A stretch of DNA of 54,365 nucleotides, from contig JALOAG010000012.1 in NCBI GenBank assembly GCA_023228875.1, forward strand, positions 1 to 54,365. Reading direction: 5' to 3'. This document shows, piece after piece, positions 1 through 8,960 of this stretch (position 1 is its first letter; each line of letters begins with the position of its first letter). The stretch comes from Bacteroidia bacterium. Its GTDB lineage: Bacteria > Bacteroidota > Bacteroidia > NS11-12g > UBA955. The position numbers and the translations under genes were made by a program. Below the pieces are notes generated by a model. The model was not told where the DNA came from, made no database searches, and was given only the letters and a program-made list of their open reading frames with translations.

Positions 1-93
1 GCCACGCATTCCAATCAGGAATTGATAGAATTAAATACCATCGCATTGGAAGTGCAGACATTGCTCAACCTATTGAAAGTTGAAACACCATGA
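1..93 (+). CDS. 3' end of an unidentified CDS (partial)
   Basis: The first 93 bases are open in frame 1 and give the last 30 residues of a protein ending in ...LLKVETP, closed by TGA. The tail is leucine-rich and looks helical. The stop overlaps the start of the next gene as ATGA, which implies translational coupling and a shared operon with the small helical protein that follows. Too little is present to name a family. Confidence 0.55.
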   Translation, partial: ATHSNQELIELNTIALEVQTLLNLLKVETP

Positions 94-431
94 GGATGAA
101 ACAAGACATACCGGAACAAACGCTGGAAGACATCCGTCAAGCGTTGTATGATATAGACAGGCAACGGCTGGAACAAGACCTGCCCCCTGAAGAACGGGAC
201 ACGTTGGAATTGTCGGCTGTGGCTTTACGGGATTTGGAGCGACTGTTGATTGCGAAAAAACAAAAGCAGTTGATCAAAGACCAGGAAGCCCTCACAGAAG
301 AAATCACAGAACTGTCACGGATTATCCGGGCGCGCGTTACGCGTATGAACAGCGTACCTAAGGCCCTGGAATCTGTAGAAAAAATATTTAAAGAAATTGT
401 CTTACTTTTGAAAGCTATAGGTAAGTGGTGA
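90..431 (+). CDS. small all-helical hypothetical protein upstream of capsule export genes
   Basis: A 113-residue charged protein with no signal peptide or membrane segment. Nearly the whole length reads as amphipathic helix, with a likely coiled coil around residues 40-80. The ATG at 90 overlaps the previous stop. A second in-frame ATG lies two codons later and could be used instead. It sits 21 bases before the SLBB export gene, so it is probably cotranscribed with it. I do not recognise the family. A regulatory or structural role in the polysaccharide operon is only a guess from position. Confidence 0.6.
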   Translation: MRMKQDIPEQTLEDIRQALYDIDRQRLEQDLPPEERDTLELSAVALRDLERLLIAKKQKQLIKDQEALTEEITELSRIIRARVTRMNSVPKALESVEKIFKEIVLLLKAIGKW

Positions 432-452
432 ACATTGAAAAAATCATGAATC

Positions 453-2846
453 ATGAACATATTTAAAACCCTATTAACTACAACCGTCTTGCTGCTTTGC
501 ACAGCAGCCGTTGCGTACGGACAATTGACAGACCAACAGGTCATCAATGAGGTACGCCGTATGCAGGCTACGGGAGCTTCTCAGCAACAGATTCTTACAG
601 AGCTGGCTGCCAAAGGCGTCACCCGTGAACAGGCAGAACGCATACGGGAACAATATGAAGTAGGTCATGCGACAGAAACAGGTACTACCTTAAGTACGGA
701 CAGCCGTACACGGGATGCTTCGTACGACGGACCGGACGAGGTGATTGTCATTCAAGAAACAACGTCCCGCCGCCCGGGTGTGGTATTTGGAAAAGACTTG
801 TTCTCTTCCCGCAACCTTACGTTCCAACCGTCCTTGAATATGCCCACACCGGAAAATTACCAACTGGGTGCCGGTGACGAAATCATCATAGACATATGGG
901 GCAACAGTGAACTAAGCGTGCGTCAGACCATTACTCCCGACGGCACCATCAATGTACCCAACGTGGGACCCATTTACCTGACGGGACTGGAAGTAAAAGA
1001 AGCCGCCGCTAAAATCAAAGTTGCCTTCAGCCGCATTTATTCAGATTTAAGAGCGTCTAAACCGCAGACCTTTATCAAAACATCGGTAGGCAACATACGC
1101 AGCATTAAGGTTAACATTATGGGAGAAGTGGTGTTACCGGGTACGTATACCATGAGTTCGTTTGCATCGGTTTTCCATGGCCTGTACGCTGCTGGGGGCA
1201 TCAACGATATTGGCAGTTTGCGTACGGTAAAATTGTATCGCAACGGACAAATATACAGTCAAATAGACGTGTACGACTACTTGCTGCACGGGGACAGCAG
1301 CGGCGATATCATCTTGAAAGAGAATGACTTGATAAAAGTAGAGCCGTACAGTAAACACATACGTATTGACGGACAAGTCAAACGCCCCATGGTGTATGAA
1401 TTGTTGGAAGACGAACGCCTGGATAAGGTCATAGCGTATGCCGGAGGCTTTACCAGTCAGGCGTACAAGAAGAACGTACAGCTTACACGGTACGGCGATA
1501 CACAGCGGAGGGTGTTTACGGTAGAAGCGGAGTATTACGCCGGTTTTGCTCTGCAAGACGGGGACAACATTCAAGTGGGTACCATTTTGGACAGGTATGA
1601 AAACAGGGTAGAAGTTGCAGGGGCTGTTTTCCGCCCCGGATATTATGCTTTGGACGAACGGGTACAAACGGTGTTGGACTTAGTACAGATGGCAGAAGGC
1701 CCTACGGAAGATGCCTTTTTAGGTAGAACCATCTTAAGGAGGGAAAACCCCGATTTAACACTGACCATCGAATCTTTGGACCTGCAGAAAATGTTGGCAG
1801 GAGATCTTCCTGACTACCCACTCCAACGGAACGACCGTCTGTTTATTATGTCAGAAAATTCCTTACGTCAAGAATATACGGTTACGCTAAGGGGTGAAGT
1901 AAGAGTGCCCGGTGAATATGATTATACGGAAAACATCAGTATAGAAGACTTGATTGTGAACGCCGGGGGATTGTTGGAATCGGCATCGTTGGTGAAGGTA
2001 GATGTGGCCCGTCGTCCGCGGGATCCGTTTGCCCAAGAAGCAACAGCTACGCGCAGTGAATTGTATACCTTTACCCTGGAAAACGGCCTGGTGATACATG
2101 GAGACAAAGACTTTGTCCTGGAGCCCTTTGATATTGTAACGGTACGGCGCTCTCCCGGATACGAAGTACAAGAAAACATTACCATACAGGGAGAAGTGGT
2201 CTTCCCCGGTACGTACACCAAGGAAGCCCGCAACGAACGTATTTCTTCTTATATACAGCGTGCAGGAGGTGTTACTCCCGGTGCTTATCTAAAAGGAGCT
2301 ACCTTGTTGCGCCGGATGGACGAGCGGGAGCGTACTATGGCAGAACATACATTACGCCTGAGTATGCATTCAGGCAGGGATTCTATTGTGATAGATAGAA
2401 TAGATATGGCCACAGGTCAGTATTACGTAGGGATTGACCTGCAAAAAATCCTGGACAAACCGGGTAGAAACGGAGATTTGGTCCTTAGATCCGGTGACGT
2501 ACTCCAGGTTCCGGAAATGAACAACGTGGTGAGAATCACAGGTGGGGTGCTTTATCCCAATGTGGTAGCCTATAAAGAGGGTATGACCATCAGGGACTAT
2601 ATCAACAATGCCGGAGGGTATGCCGACCGGGCTAAACGCACCAAGGTGTATGTGGTGTATATGAACAATACGATTGAAAAAGGACAAGGATCCAAAGTAG
2701 AGCCGGGTTGTGAAATTGTAGTACCTTTAAGAAGGGAACGTCATTATAGTGGTGTATGGAGTGATATAGCAACAGCTACTTCTTCCATATTATCGGTAGC
2801 CTCTTTGACTATAATTATTTTATTAAACCTTAGCCGGATAGATTAA
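453..2846 (+). CDS. SLBB-domain polysaccharide export protein (Wza-like)
   Basis: 797 residues. A signal peptide covers about residues 1-24 (basic start, hydrophobic core, ending AVAYGQ). A Poly_export domain around residues 135-205 contains YQLGAGDEIIIDIWG. About six SLBB-type repeats follow, each with a G-x-V-x-x-P-G-x-Y core and a terminal AGG (for example GEVVLPGTY, GEVRVPGEY and GEVVFPGTY). A hydrophobic stretch near the C-terminus (about 775-792) could be a membrane anchor. Family members form the periplasmic and outer-membrane channel that exports capsule or exopolysaccharide. At nearly 800 residues it is much longer than E. coli Wza because of the extra SLBB units, as is common in Bacteroidota. 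The Wzz-like gene follows after 11 bases. Confidence 0.92.
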   Translation: MNIFKTLLTTTVLLLCTAAVAYGQLTDQQVINEVRRMQATGASQQQILTELAAKGVTREQAERIREQYEVGHATETGTTLSTDSRTRDASYDGPDEVIVIQETTSRRPGVVFGKDLFSSRNLTFQPSLNMPTPENYQLGAGDEIIIDIWGNSELSVRQTITPDGTINVPNVGPIYLTGLEVKEAAAKIKVAFSRIYSDLRASKPQTFIKTSVGNIRSIKVNIMGEVVLPGTYTMSSFASVFHGLYAAGGINDIGSLRTVKLYRNGQIYSQIDVYDYLLHGDSSGDIILKENDLIKVEPYSKHIRIDGQVKRPMVYELLEDERLDKVIAYAGGFTSQAYKKNVQLTRYGDTQRRVFTVEAEYYAGFALQDGDNIQVGTILDRYENRVEVAGAVFRPGYYALDERVQTVLDLVQMAEGPTEDAFLGRTILRRENPDLTLTIESLDLQKMLAGDLPDYPLQRNDRLFIMSENSLRQEYTVTLRGEVRVPGEYDYTENISIEDLIVNAGGLLESASLVKVDVARRPRDPFAQEATATRSELYTFTLENGLVIHGDKDFVLEPFDIVTVRRSPGYEVQENITIQGEVVFPGTYTKEARNERISSYIQRAGGVTPGAYLKGATLLRRMDERERTMAEHTLRLSMHSGRDSIVIDRIDMATGQYYVGIDLQKILDKPGRNGDLVLRSGDVLQVPEMNNVVRITGGVLYPNVVAYKEGMTIRDYINNAGGYADRAKRTKVYVVYMNNTIEKGQGSKVEPGCEIVVPLRRERHYSGVWSDIATATSSILSVASLTIIILLNLSRID

Positions 2847-2857
2847 CGTAATGTTAG

Positions 2858-3961
2858 ATGATGGAAAAAGAAGATACTATTGACTTGATGGAGTTATTTC
2901 AAAAACTCTGGATTAAACGCAAATTGATTTTCATTATTACTGGTGCCTCTATGGTATTGGGGCTATTTGTAGCACTGTTCACGCCAAGTCAATATACCGC
3001 CAGTTGTACGTTAGTACCACAAATGGGAGAAAGACGTGCAAGCGGTAGTTTGGGTGGATTGGCTGCTATGGCAGGCATTAGTTTGGGGGATATTGGTCCA
3101 GGAGAAGTGCTTTCACCTACTGTATATCCCAATATTATTAAAAACGTAGAGTTTCAGAAAGAGTTGATTCATAGTTTGTATGTGTTTGAAGACTTGAAAG
3201 AGCCCATTACGTATTACAACTATGTAACCGACCCGCAGTATAGGAAATTCAGTTTATTGAGAACCATTAAAAAATATACCTTAGGCTTACCTGGAACCAT
3301 TTTGGCAGCCATTAAAGGAGAATCGGATGGAAAATTTAAATCTGCTGAAAGTGATTTGCATTTGTCCAGGTTGACCTATAAAGAATATAAAGTGCTGGAA
3401 CAGTTGTACAGAACCTTCTCACTTAGCTTATATCAAAAAGAAGGATATGTTCAAATGTACACCACCATGAGTGACCCATACTTGGCTGCACAAATTACCA
3501 CCAAAGCCCAACATTTATTGCAAAAATATTTGACCGACTTTAAATTACAAAAAGTACAAGCCAACTTGGAATTTGTAGAAGGCAGTTATCAGGAAGCTAA
3601 GGCTAATTTTGAGGCCAAGCAGGAAGAGTTAGCTCGCTTTCGCGATGCCAACATAAACCTAACCTCGGCTGTTGCCCGAACTCGAGAAGAAAAGTTACAA
3701 TCTGAATACACCTTGTTGCTGAGTGTTTATACCGAGTTGGCCAAACAAAAAGAACAGGCTAAAATAGCCGTTACAGAAACAACCCCCATCCTTACGGTTA
3801 TAGAACCGGTAATTGTTCCTGTTGAAAAATCCAAGCCTTCTCGCGCAGGAATACTTTTAATTTATACTTTTCTGGGATTGTTTGTAGGAGTAGGGAGGGT
3901 GTTGGGATGGCCGATACTGAAAGATGCTTGGGTAAAGGTAAAGGTGAGGAAAGATAATTGA
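2858..3961 (+). CDS. Wzz-type chain-length determinant / polysaccharide co-polymerase
   Basis: 367 residues with the classic layout: a cytoplasmic N-terminus, a membrane helix at about 19-40, a large periplasmic part rich in coiled coil (about 210-300), and a second membrane helix at about 330-350. There is no C-terminal tyrosine kinase domain. Such proteins set polymer length together with the Wzy polymerase and contact the export channel. Two ATGs stand side by side at 2858 and 2861; the first is given. It forms a pair with the upstream SLBB gene. After it the base composition drops sharply, which marks the start of the variable cassette. Confidence 0.9.
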   Translation: MMEKEDTIDLMELFQKLWIKRKLIFIITGASMVLGLFVALFTPSQYTASCTLVPQMGERRASGSLGGLAAMAGISLGDIGPGEVLSPTVYPNIIKNVEFQKELIHSLYVFEDLKEPITYYNYVTDPQYRKFSLLRTIKKYTLGLPGTILAAIKGESDGKFKSAESDLHLSRLTYKEYKVLEQLYRTFSLSLYQKEGYVQMYTTMSDPYLAAQITTKAQHLLQKYLTDFKLQKVQANLEFVEGSYQEAKANFEAKQEELARFRDANINLTSAVARTREEKLQSEYTLLLSVYTELAKQKEQAKIAVTETTPILTVIEPVIVPVEKSKPSRAGILLIYTFLGLFVGVGRVLGWPILKDAWVKVKVRKDN

Positions 3962-4032
3962 TAAAGAAGAAAAGAATCGATAAATTATTAAGTGGAATTT
4001 TTCATCTTTTAAGACAAGGTTAGTGAGGAAAT

Positions 4033-4531
4033 ATTGTATTAGGTGTAGATTACTAAGATCTGGCCCAAGAAGCACAAAGGACGGGTTATAACCAGAGATT
4101 ATCCTACTGGTGTCGTGTAAACGACAGAATAGGTGAGTACGTGGCCAATTAACTAATGAAAATTCAGCTAAGGAAAGGTGTCTAAGTATTAGACACCAAA
4201 GTATTGGTGCTAGGTTTTACGTTATAAGAGGATACCTCCTATGTGCGCAACACAAAACTATCAGTATTGTTCGTACACTAAAGAGTATAAAGCAAACTTA
4301 ACGATTCTCGTCTCTTGAGCAAAACACGCTATTGCGGAACATGAATACGATAGAAAATTGCATAACAAGCTTTTCAGAGGAGAATTTGACGTGGTAATCT
4401 TTACTGTAGCTCATAATAACAGCGAAGAGCTGAATATTAAGATAATCACCAACGAAAATCGAATGATAAATGACGTAAAGGATTTTTTGCCAATGAAGTG
4501 GTGGATGAGAATTGTAGGACAGTATAGCTAA
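4033..4531 (+). pseudogene. decayed UDP-N-acetylhexosamine 6-dehydrogenase (C-terminal half)
   Basis: The gap between the Wzz gene and the acyltransferase is not empty. Conceptual translation, allowing stops and frameshifts, gives VDY*DLAQEAQRTGYN, then CRVNDRIGEYVAN*LMKIQL, then KVLVLGFTL*EDTSYVRNTK, then FDVVIFTVAH and INDVKDFLP. In order and spacing these match the WbpO/TviB type of nucleotide-sugar dehydrogenase (GVDPYYLA, GRRVNDxMGEYVA, VLVLGxTFKE, AVAH, YDVKG). The first three blocks share a frame broken by several stops, and the last block is in another frame and ends in TAA directly before the next ATG. No N-terminal Rossmann domain is visible. I see this as a dead remnant of an earlier sugar pathway in this locus. 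Confidence 0.8.
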
Positions 4532-5587
4532 ATGAGCGAACTTTTAATTAAAGAAAATAAATATCTGGGTGAGGTAGTTCTAATAAGACCTATTGCTACT
4601 CTTTTAATCGTTGTGCTTCATGCATTTACTATGTATGGGGGGGGGTGGATACTACCAGAAGGTATAAGTAATGTTAGAGTTTATTTTTGGATTGCAAGAT
4701 TATCTAACAGCTTTGCTCTTGAGATGTTTGTTTTTTTATCTGGATATTTGTTTGCTCATCAAATATATAATTTGAGAAGGAAATTTACTTTTAAAAGATT
4801 GGTTAAAAATAAATTTAATAGATTAATAATACCAAGTATTGTTTTTAGTATACTTTATTCTTTACTGATTTATACAAAGCCCTTTAATATAGTAAGTTAT
4901 GCATATGATATTTTAATGGGATTGGGGCATATGTGGTTTTTACCAATGCTTTTTTGGTGTTTTGTTTTCTCTTTTTTCATTTTTAAAATTAATATAAAAG
5001 AAGAAATCAAATTGATATTTTTGTTTTGTATTTCCATATGCTCTTTTATACCACTGCCATTACGTTTAAATTCCGCTATGTTCTACTTATTGTTTTTTTA
5101 CTTAGGGTTTTATGTAATTAACAATAAACAGAAAATCATAAATAAATTAGCAAATAAAAAAGGCTTAATTGTTGGAACACTTAGTTTTGTTTTAATATTT
5201 ATTGTTTCAACTTTACTTAGAGAGCATATATATAGTATTGAAGCAACTAGTATTATTAATAAGGCAGCAAACTGGTCAGTACTAAATTTTATTAGGATTA
5301 TACTTGCTACAACAGGTTTACTTCTATTTTACGTTTTAATTAATTATTTAATCGAGGTAAAACAATACTCTACTCCCCAGTGGGTTTTAAAACTAAATAT
5401 GTTTAGTTTCGGAATTTATTTGTTTCACCAATTTGTTTTAAAATATTTGTATTATGAGACTTTCTTACCAATGATGTTTGGAACATATTGGTTACCAATA
5501 GTAGGATTAGTTATAGCTTTAATTGCATCAATCGGACTATCAAATCTTTTTCTTAAAACAAGTTTAGGAAAGAGCTTAATAGGTTAA
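4532..5587 (+). CDS. acyltransferase family 3 membrane protein (OafA/WecH-like)
   Basis: 351 residues with about ten hydrophobic helices. The N-terminal R-P-I-A...VVLHAF segment (about residues 19-33) matches the conserved Arg/His region of acyltransferase-3 proteins, followed by an FLSGYL motif (about 68-73). These integral membrane enzymes transfer acetyl or other acyl groups to sugars of lipid-linked or nascent polysaccharides. The ATG follows the relic's TAA immediately. Composition is strongly AT-rich, unlike the export genes. The acyl group and the target sugar cannot be read from sequence. Confidence 0.85.
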   Translation: MSELLIKENKYLGEVVLIRPIATLLIVVLHAFTMYGGGWILPEGISNVRVYFWIARLSNSFALEMFVFLSGYLFAHQIYNLRRKFTFKRLVKNKFNRLIIPSIVFSILYSLLIYTKPFNIVSYAYDILMGLGHMWFLPMLFWCFVFSFFIFKINIKEEIKLIFLFCISICSFIPLPLRLNSAMFYLLFFYLGFYVINNKQKIINKLANKKGLIVGTLSFVLIFIVSTLLREHIYSIEATSIINKAANWSVLNFIRIILATTGLLLFYVLINYLIEVKQYSTPQWVLKLNMFSFGIYLFHQFVLKYLYYETFLPMMFGTYWLPIVGLVIALIASIGLSNLFLKTSLGKSLIG

Positions 5588-5590
5588 ATA

Positions 5591-7033
5591 ATGGGATTAA
5601 AAAAGAAAACTCTTTCTGGTTTTATTTGGACTTCAGCAGGAACATTAGGAAATGGTTTTGTAAGCTTACTAGTGACAATGATTCTTTCGAGAATCCTAAT
5701 TCCTTACGATTTTGCTTTAATTGCTTTATTAAATGTTTTCTTAACGATTTCTAACGTAATTGTTGATAGTGGTTTTTCGCAGGCAATCATCAGAGATGAT
5801 AACCCCAGCCAAACAGATCTGTCGTCTGTATTTTATTTCAATATACTATTATCTTTTTTTATTTATGGAATACTTTACTTTTTGGCTCCCAAGATAGGTT
5901 TATTTTATAATGCCCCTGAATTGACCATACTATCAAGGGTTATCTTTCTCGTGATAATCTTTAATTCATTCTCCATAATTCAAAATGCCACCTTAAATAG
6001 GGATCTTGATTTTAAGGTATTAAACAAATGTGCTGTTTTAGGAAGCTTTTTAGCTGCAATAGTCTCCATTATAATGGCATTCACAGGTTTCGGTATTTGG
6101 GCATTAGTGGCAAACAGTGCGTTATTGCCTTTCTTTAGAAGCGTTTTACTTTGGTATAGCTCTAAATGGCGACCAATAAAAAAATTTAGTTTCTCATCAA
6201 TAAAAAGATATTTGAGCTTTGGGATTTTTTTAATGTTCCAAGGGGTTATCGACGCGATTTCAACTGATTTAATAAGCCTTGTAATTGGTAAAGTATATAC
6301 CAAGAATGATTTAGGATATTATTCTCAAGGTAAAAAAATGGATGGATATATAGTTTCACCATTTAATTCAATAATAAGGAAAGTAACATATCCGATACTT
6401 TCGAAAATTAAAAATGAAGAAAGTAGATTGAAAGATGCATATAGACAGATAGTTAGTGTTGTGATGTTTGCGTTTCTACCCCTAATGTTTTTTACAATCG
6501 CTACTTCAAATAATATGATAATCACTTTTTTTGGTTCACAGTGGAAAGAAGCAGGAATATATTTAAAAATAGCGGCCTTCGGCGTATTATTATTTCCTTT
6601 ACAAGAGATATGTGCAAATGTAATTTTGTTAAAAGGCAAAACTAAAGCTATGTTAAACGCTACACTAATTAAACAAGTAATACGAATTGTGCTTATTTTC
6701 TCATTTATCAATAAAGGAGTTGTAACATTAGCTATAGTTTTTGCAATCTCAAATTTTATAGGATGTGTTTTATACATTTATTTAGGTATGCATTACCTGA
6801 AATACAACTTTTATGAGTTAATTATTGATTTATATAAAACTATATTAGCGTCATTACTGTGTATAGGGGTTGTTGTTGTAACAGGAAATGTTATTAGTGA
6901 TATAAATACTATTTTAGTATTTCTAATACAGGCTTTGGTTATGCTTGTGTCATATTTTATTATTTCCAAAATATTACGTAACAACAATTTTGCTGAATTG
7001 ACATCAATTATTAAAACAATTTTTTTACAATGA
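5591..7033 (+). CDS. wzx: Wzx-type lipid-linked oligosaccharide flippase
   Basis: 480 residues with 12-14 predicted membrane helices and the N-terminal signature of the MATE-related polysaccharide translocase family (GFIWTSAGTLGNGFVSLLVT, then VDSGFSQAIIRDD). Wzx moves undecaprenyl-diphosphate-linked repeat units across the inner membrane for polymerisation by Wzy. It starts three bases after the acyltransferase stop. With the Wzz-like and Wzy-like genes in the same window, this points to a Wzx/Wzy-dependent pathway rather than an ABC-transporter one. Substrate specificity is unknown. Confidence 0.92.
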   Translation: MGLKKKTLSGFIWTSAGTLGNGFVSLLVTMILSRILIPYDFALIALLNVFLTISNVIVDSGFSQAIIRDDNPSQTDLSSVFYFNILLSFFIYGILYFLAPKIGLFYNAPELTILSRVIFLVIIFNSFSIIQNATLNRDLDFKVLNKCAVLGSFLAAIVSIIMAFTGFGIWALVANSALLPFFRSVLLWYSSKWRPIKKFSFSSIKRYLSFGIFLMFQGVIDAISTDLISLVIGKVYTKNDLGYYSQGKKMDGYIVSPFNSIIRKVTYPILSKIKNEESRLKDAYRQIVSVVMFAFLPLMFFTIATSNNMIITFFGSQWKEAGIYLKIAAFGVLLFPLQEICANVILLKGKTKAMLNATLIKQVIRIVLIFSFINKGVVTLAIVFAISNFIGCVLYIYLGMHYLKYNFYELIIDLYKTILASLLCIGVVVVTGNVISDINTILVFLIQALVMLVSYFIISKILRNNNFAELTSIIKTIFLQ

Positions 7034-7066
7034 GAAAAATTGAATAGAAATCCTCGAGTATTCTGA

Positions 7067-7312
7067 CATAGAGTTGAGAATAAAGTATCATCAAGAATAA
7101 AGGTAAAAGTATTTGATTTTAATTTTTCTTTAAAGCAAATTAATTATTTGAAAAATAATTATGAAGTTTTTTTAAGACTTTTATCAACGCTAAAGAAAAA
7201 GCTTGACATCAAAATAATTTATTGGCAATACTCTAGAATTGATGTAGTGGCTAATATGGTTTTAAAAAAACACATATATATACTCAAAAATGTATTTAAA
7301 AAAAAAGATTAA
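7067..7312 (+). pseudogene. unassigned truncated reading frame between wzx and the GNAT gene
   Basis: From about 7067 to the TAA at 7310-7312 one frame stays open for about 80 codons and gives a lysine-rich sequence (VKVFDFNFSLKQINYLKN...). The only internal ATG is close to the end. It overlaps the start of the downstream GNAT gene. It looks like the C-terminal remainder of a decayed gene, but I cannot assign a family. Confidence 0.4.
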
Positions 7313-7886
7313 ATCCATTCTAAGCAGGCTTGGAATACGGAGCATGAAATTGTACGTAATGCAAACCGAAATCGATATAGATGCAATCAACAGCAGAATT
7401 TCTCTTTTATTCAATTCTTTCCCATATCAAATAATGGAGCTTTCTTATGAGGATTTTTTAAAAGGGGAGAAAAGTTTTTATACAAAAAAGAAATTAAATA
7501 AATACAAAAAGTGGTTTAAGGATAGCAATCGAAAAGCTTACGGTGTTATTATTGATAATAAATTGGTTTATTCCTCGTGGGTCTGCCTTGATAAGGTTGA
7601 AATCACTAACAAAACTTCTTTAAAAAGTTATGAAAACGTTGGATTACTCCAAGAGGACTATTGTAGTATAAAGTATAGAGGAAGAGGATTGCAAAAATAT
7701 TCTATCTTGATGAGAGTAAAGGTCGTATATGGAAAAGGTAGAGATAAGGCGATAGGAATAGTCAGAATTGATAATACACCATCTATTAAAGCTTTTGAAA
7801 ATGGAACGTTTAAAATAGTTGACACTATTGAGTTAATAAGTCTTTTTGGTAAAGAATTTGTAAGAAAAATAACATATGATTGTTGA
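7290..7886 (+). CDS. GNAT-family N-acetyltransferase
   Basis: 198 residues. The C-terminal part carries the GNAT core: a beta strand ending in DYCSIKYRGRGLQ (the R-G-R-G acetyl-CoA pyrophosphate loop, about residues 125-137), a helix, then a strand and IDNTPSIKAFENGTFK, the usual asparagine/alpha-4 region. Such enzymes in polysaccharide loci commonly N-acylate amino sugars. It overlaps the following FemAB-like gene by 11 bases, so the two are translationally coupled. Substrate unknown. Confidence 0.75.
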   Translation: MYLKKKIKSILSRLGIRSMKLYVMQTEIDIDAINSRISLLFNSFPYQIMELSYEDFLKGEKSFYTKKKLNKYKKWFKDSNRKAYGVIIDNKLVYSSWVCLDKVEITNKTSLKSYENVGLLQEDYCSIKYRGRGLQKYSILMRVKVVYGKGRDKAIGIVRIDNTPSIKAFENGTFKIVDTIELISLFGKEFVRKITYDC

Positions 7887-8832
7887 TAAAGAAAAATTTT
7901 TTGAAATCCAATCTAAAATGGATTTCATTTCATATGATCAAGCTTTAGGTTATCATGATTTATATGGTAATAGAGAAATAGTCTATTTTGTTGATAACAT
8001 TAATGAGCCCAATCTTTGTGTTTGGGCTGTTATTAATAGGAAGTTCAAATTTTTATCAATATTGAAAATAACTGGTGAATCGTTTAGTAAACAAGTTACT
8101 CATAAGATCTATAGTAAGTTTTATAAACATATAATTGAAGAATCAGAACAGCACGATATTATAACCATAGTTAATAACAATAAATACTCGATAGATTTTG
8201 AAATGGGAATAAGATTAGCAGGCTTTATAAGACCAATAGCTTTTTTTGATAGCCCACTTTCGATAGTAATGGATTTTAATAAAGAAAATATAAGAAGCAG
8301 GAATTGGCGAAGAAATGTGGAAGTTGCAAAAAAAAACAATCTGGACTTCAAGTATATCACAAACCCTACACAGGATGATATTGTAGTTTTTGTAAAAATG
8401 TGTAATGAATTATCAGAACGTAAGGGGCTCGGATCTTATATAAATGAAGAAAATATTTCCAACATGCTTCTTGATGAAAACTATTATCTGTTTTTTGTTT
8501 ATATCGACGATTTACCACTAGCTGGTAGAATTGTATACGTGCATAGGGAGCACAGTTATGACGTTTATGCAGCTAATTCTAATAAAGCTATAGAAAATAG
8601 AGGTACTACCTATTTTATGATGGAGTCAATATTTGAGTTCTTAAAATCTTTGGGAGTTAATTATTTTGACTTTGGAAGAATAGGGATAGGACACAGTGAT
8701 GGTGTAGCCTCGTTTAAGTTATATTCGGGTGGCGAAGTTATTAATTATAATTCATCATGGGAATATAGTAATAATATATTCTTATCATCATTGGTGTCTA
8801 TTGTTAGAAGTATCCGTTCAAAAAGATATTAG
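7876..8832 (+). CDS. FemAB-like / BioF2-like acyltransferase
   Basis: 318 residues. The C-terminal half matches the acetyltransferase domain found in FemAB-like and BioF2-like proteins: LSERKGLGSY, a strand with LPLAGRIVYVH, an AANSNKAIENRGTTYFM helix, and FDFGRIGIGHSDGVASFK. In the wider family these proteins transfer acyl or aminoacyl groups. In capsule clusters they probably add such groups to a sugar. It overlaps the upstream GNAT gene, so the two probably act on the same decoration. The FDFG...GVASFK segment is well preserved, so the gene is likely intact. Confidence 0.75.
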   Translation: MIVDKEKFFEIQSKMDFISYDQALGYHDLYGNREIVYFVDNINEPNLCVWAVINRKFKFLSILKITGESFSKQVTHKIYSKFYKHIIEESEQHDIITIVNNNKYSIDFEMGIRLAGFIRPIAFFDSPLSIVMDFNKENIRSRNWRRNVEVAKKNNLDFKYITNPTQDDIVVFVKMCNELSERKGLGSYINEENISNMLLDENYYLFFVYIDDLPLAGRIVYVHREHSYDVYAANSNKAIENRGTTYFMMESIFEFLKSLGVNYFDFGRIGIGHSDGVASFKLYSGGEVINYNSSWEYSNNIFLSSLVSIVRSIRSKRY

Positions 8833-8960
8833 AAACCGAGAGACGGTTTTATAATAGACTTGACATTCTCCCTAACTCTTCAACGTAAAACAACTAATTT
8901 AGGTGCTGATAGTCAATTATTTACTTACGAAGATGAAGGCATATGTAAAATGATAATACA

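Noticed and set aside
1134..1667. Long minus-strand open frame inside the SLBB gene
   Set aside because: Shadow of the real + strand gene; it has no family features. The other minus-strand frames over capE-G, wbpP and the dehydrogenase are shadows as well.
4111..4197. Two hairpins (TGTCGT/ACGACA and GGTGTCTAA/TTAGACACC) as terminators or operators
   Set aside because: Both lie inside the decayed dehydrogenase reading frames and lack a T-run, so they are probably coincidental.
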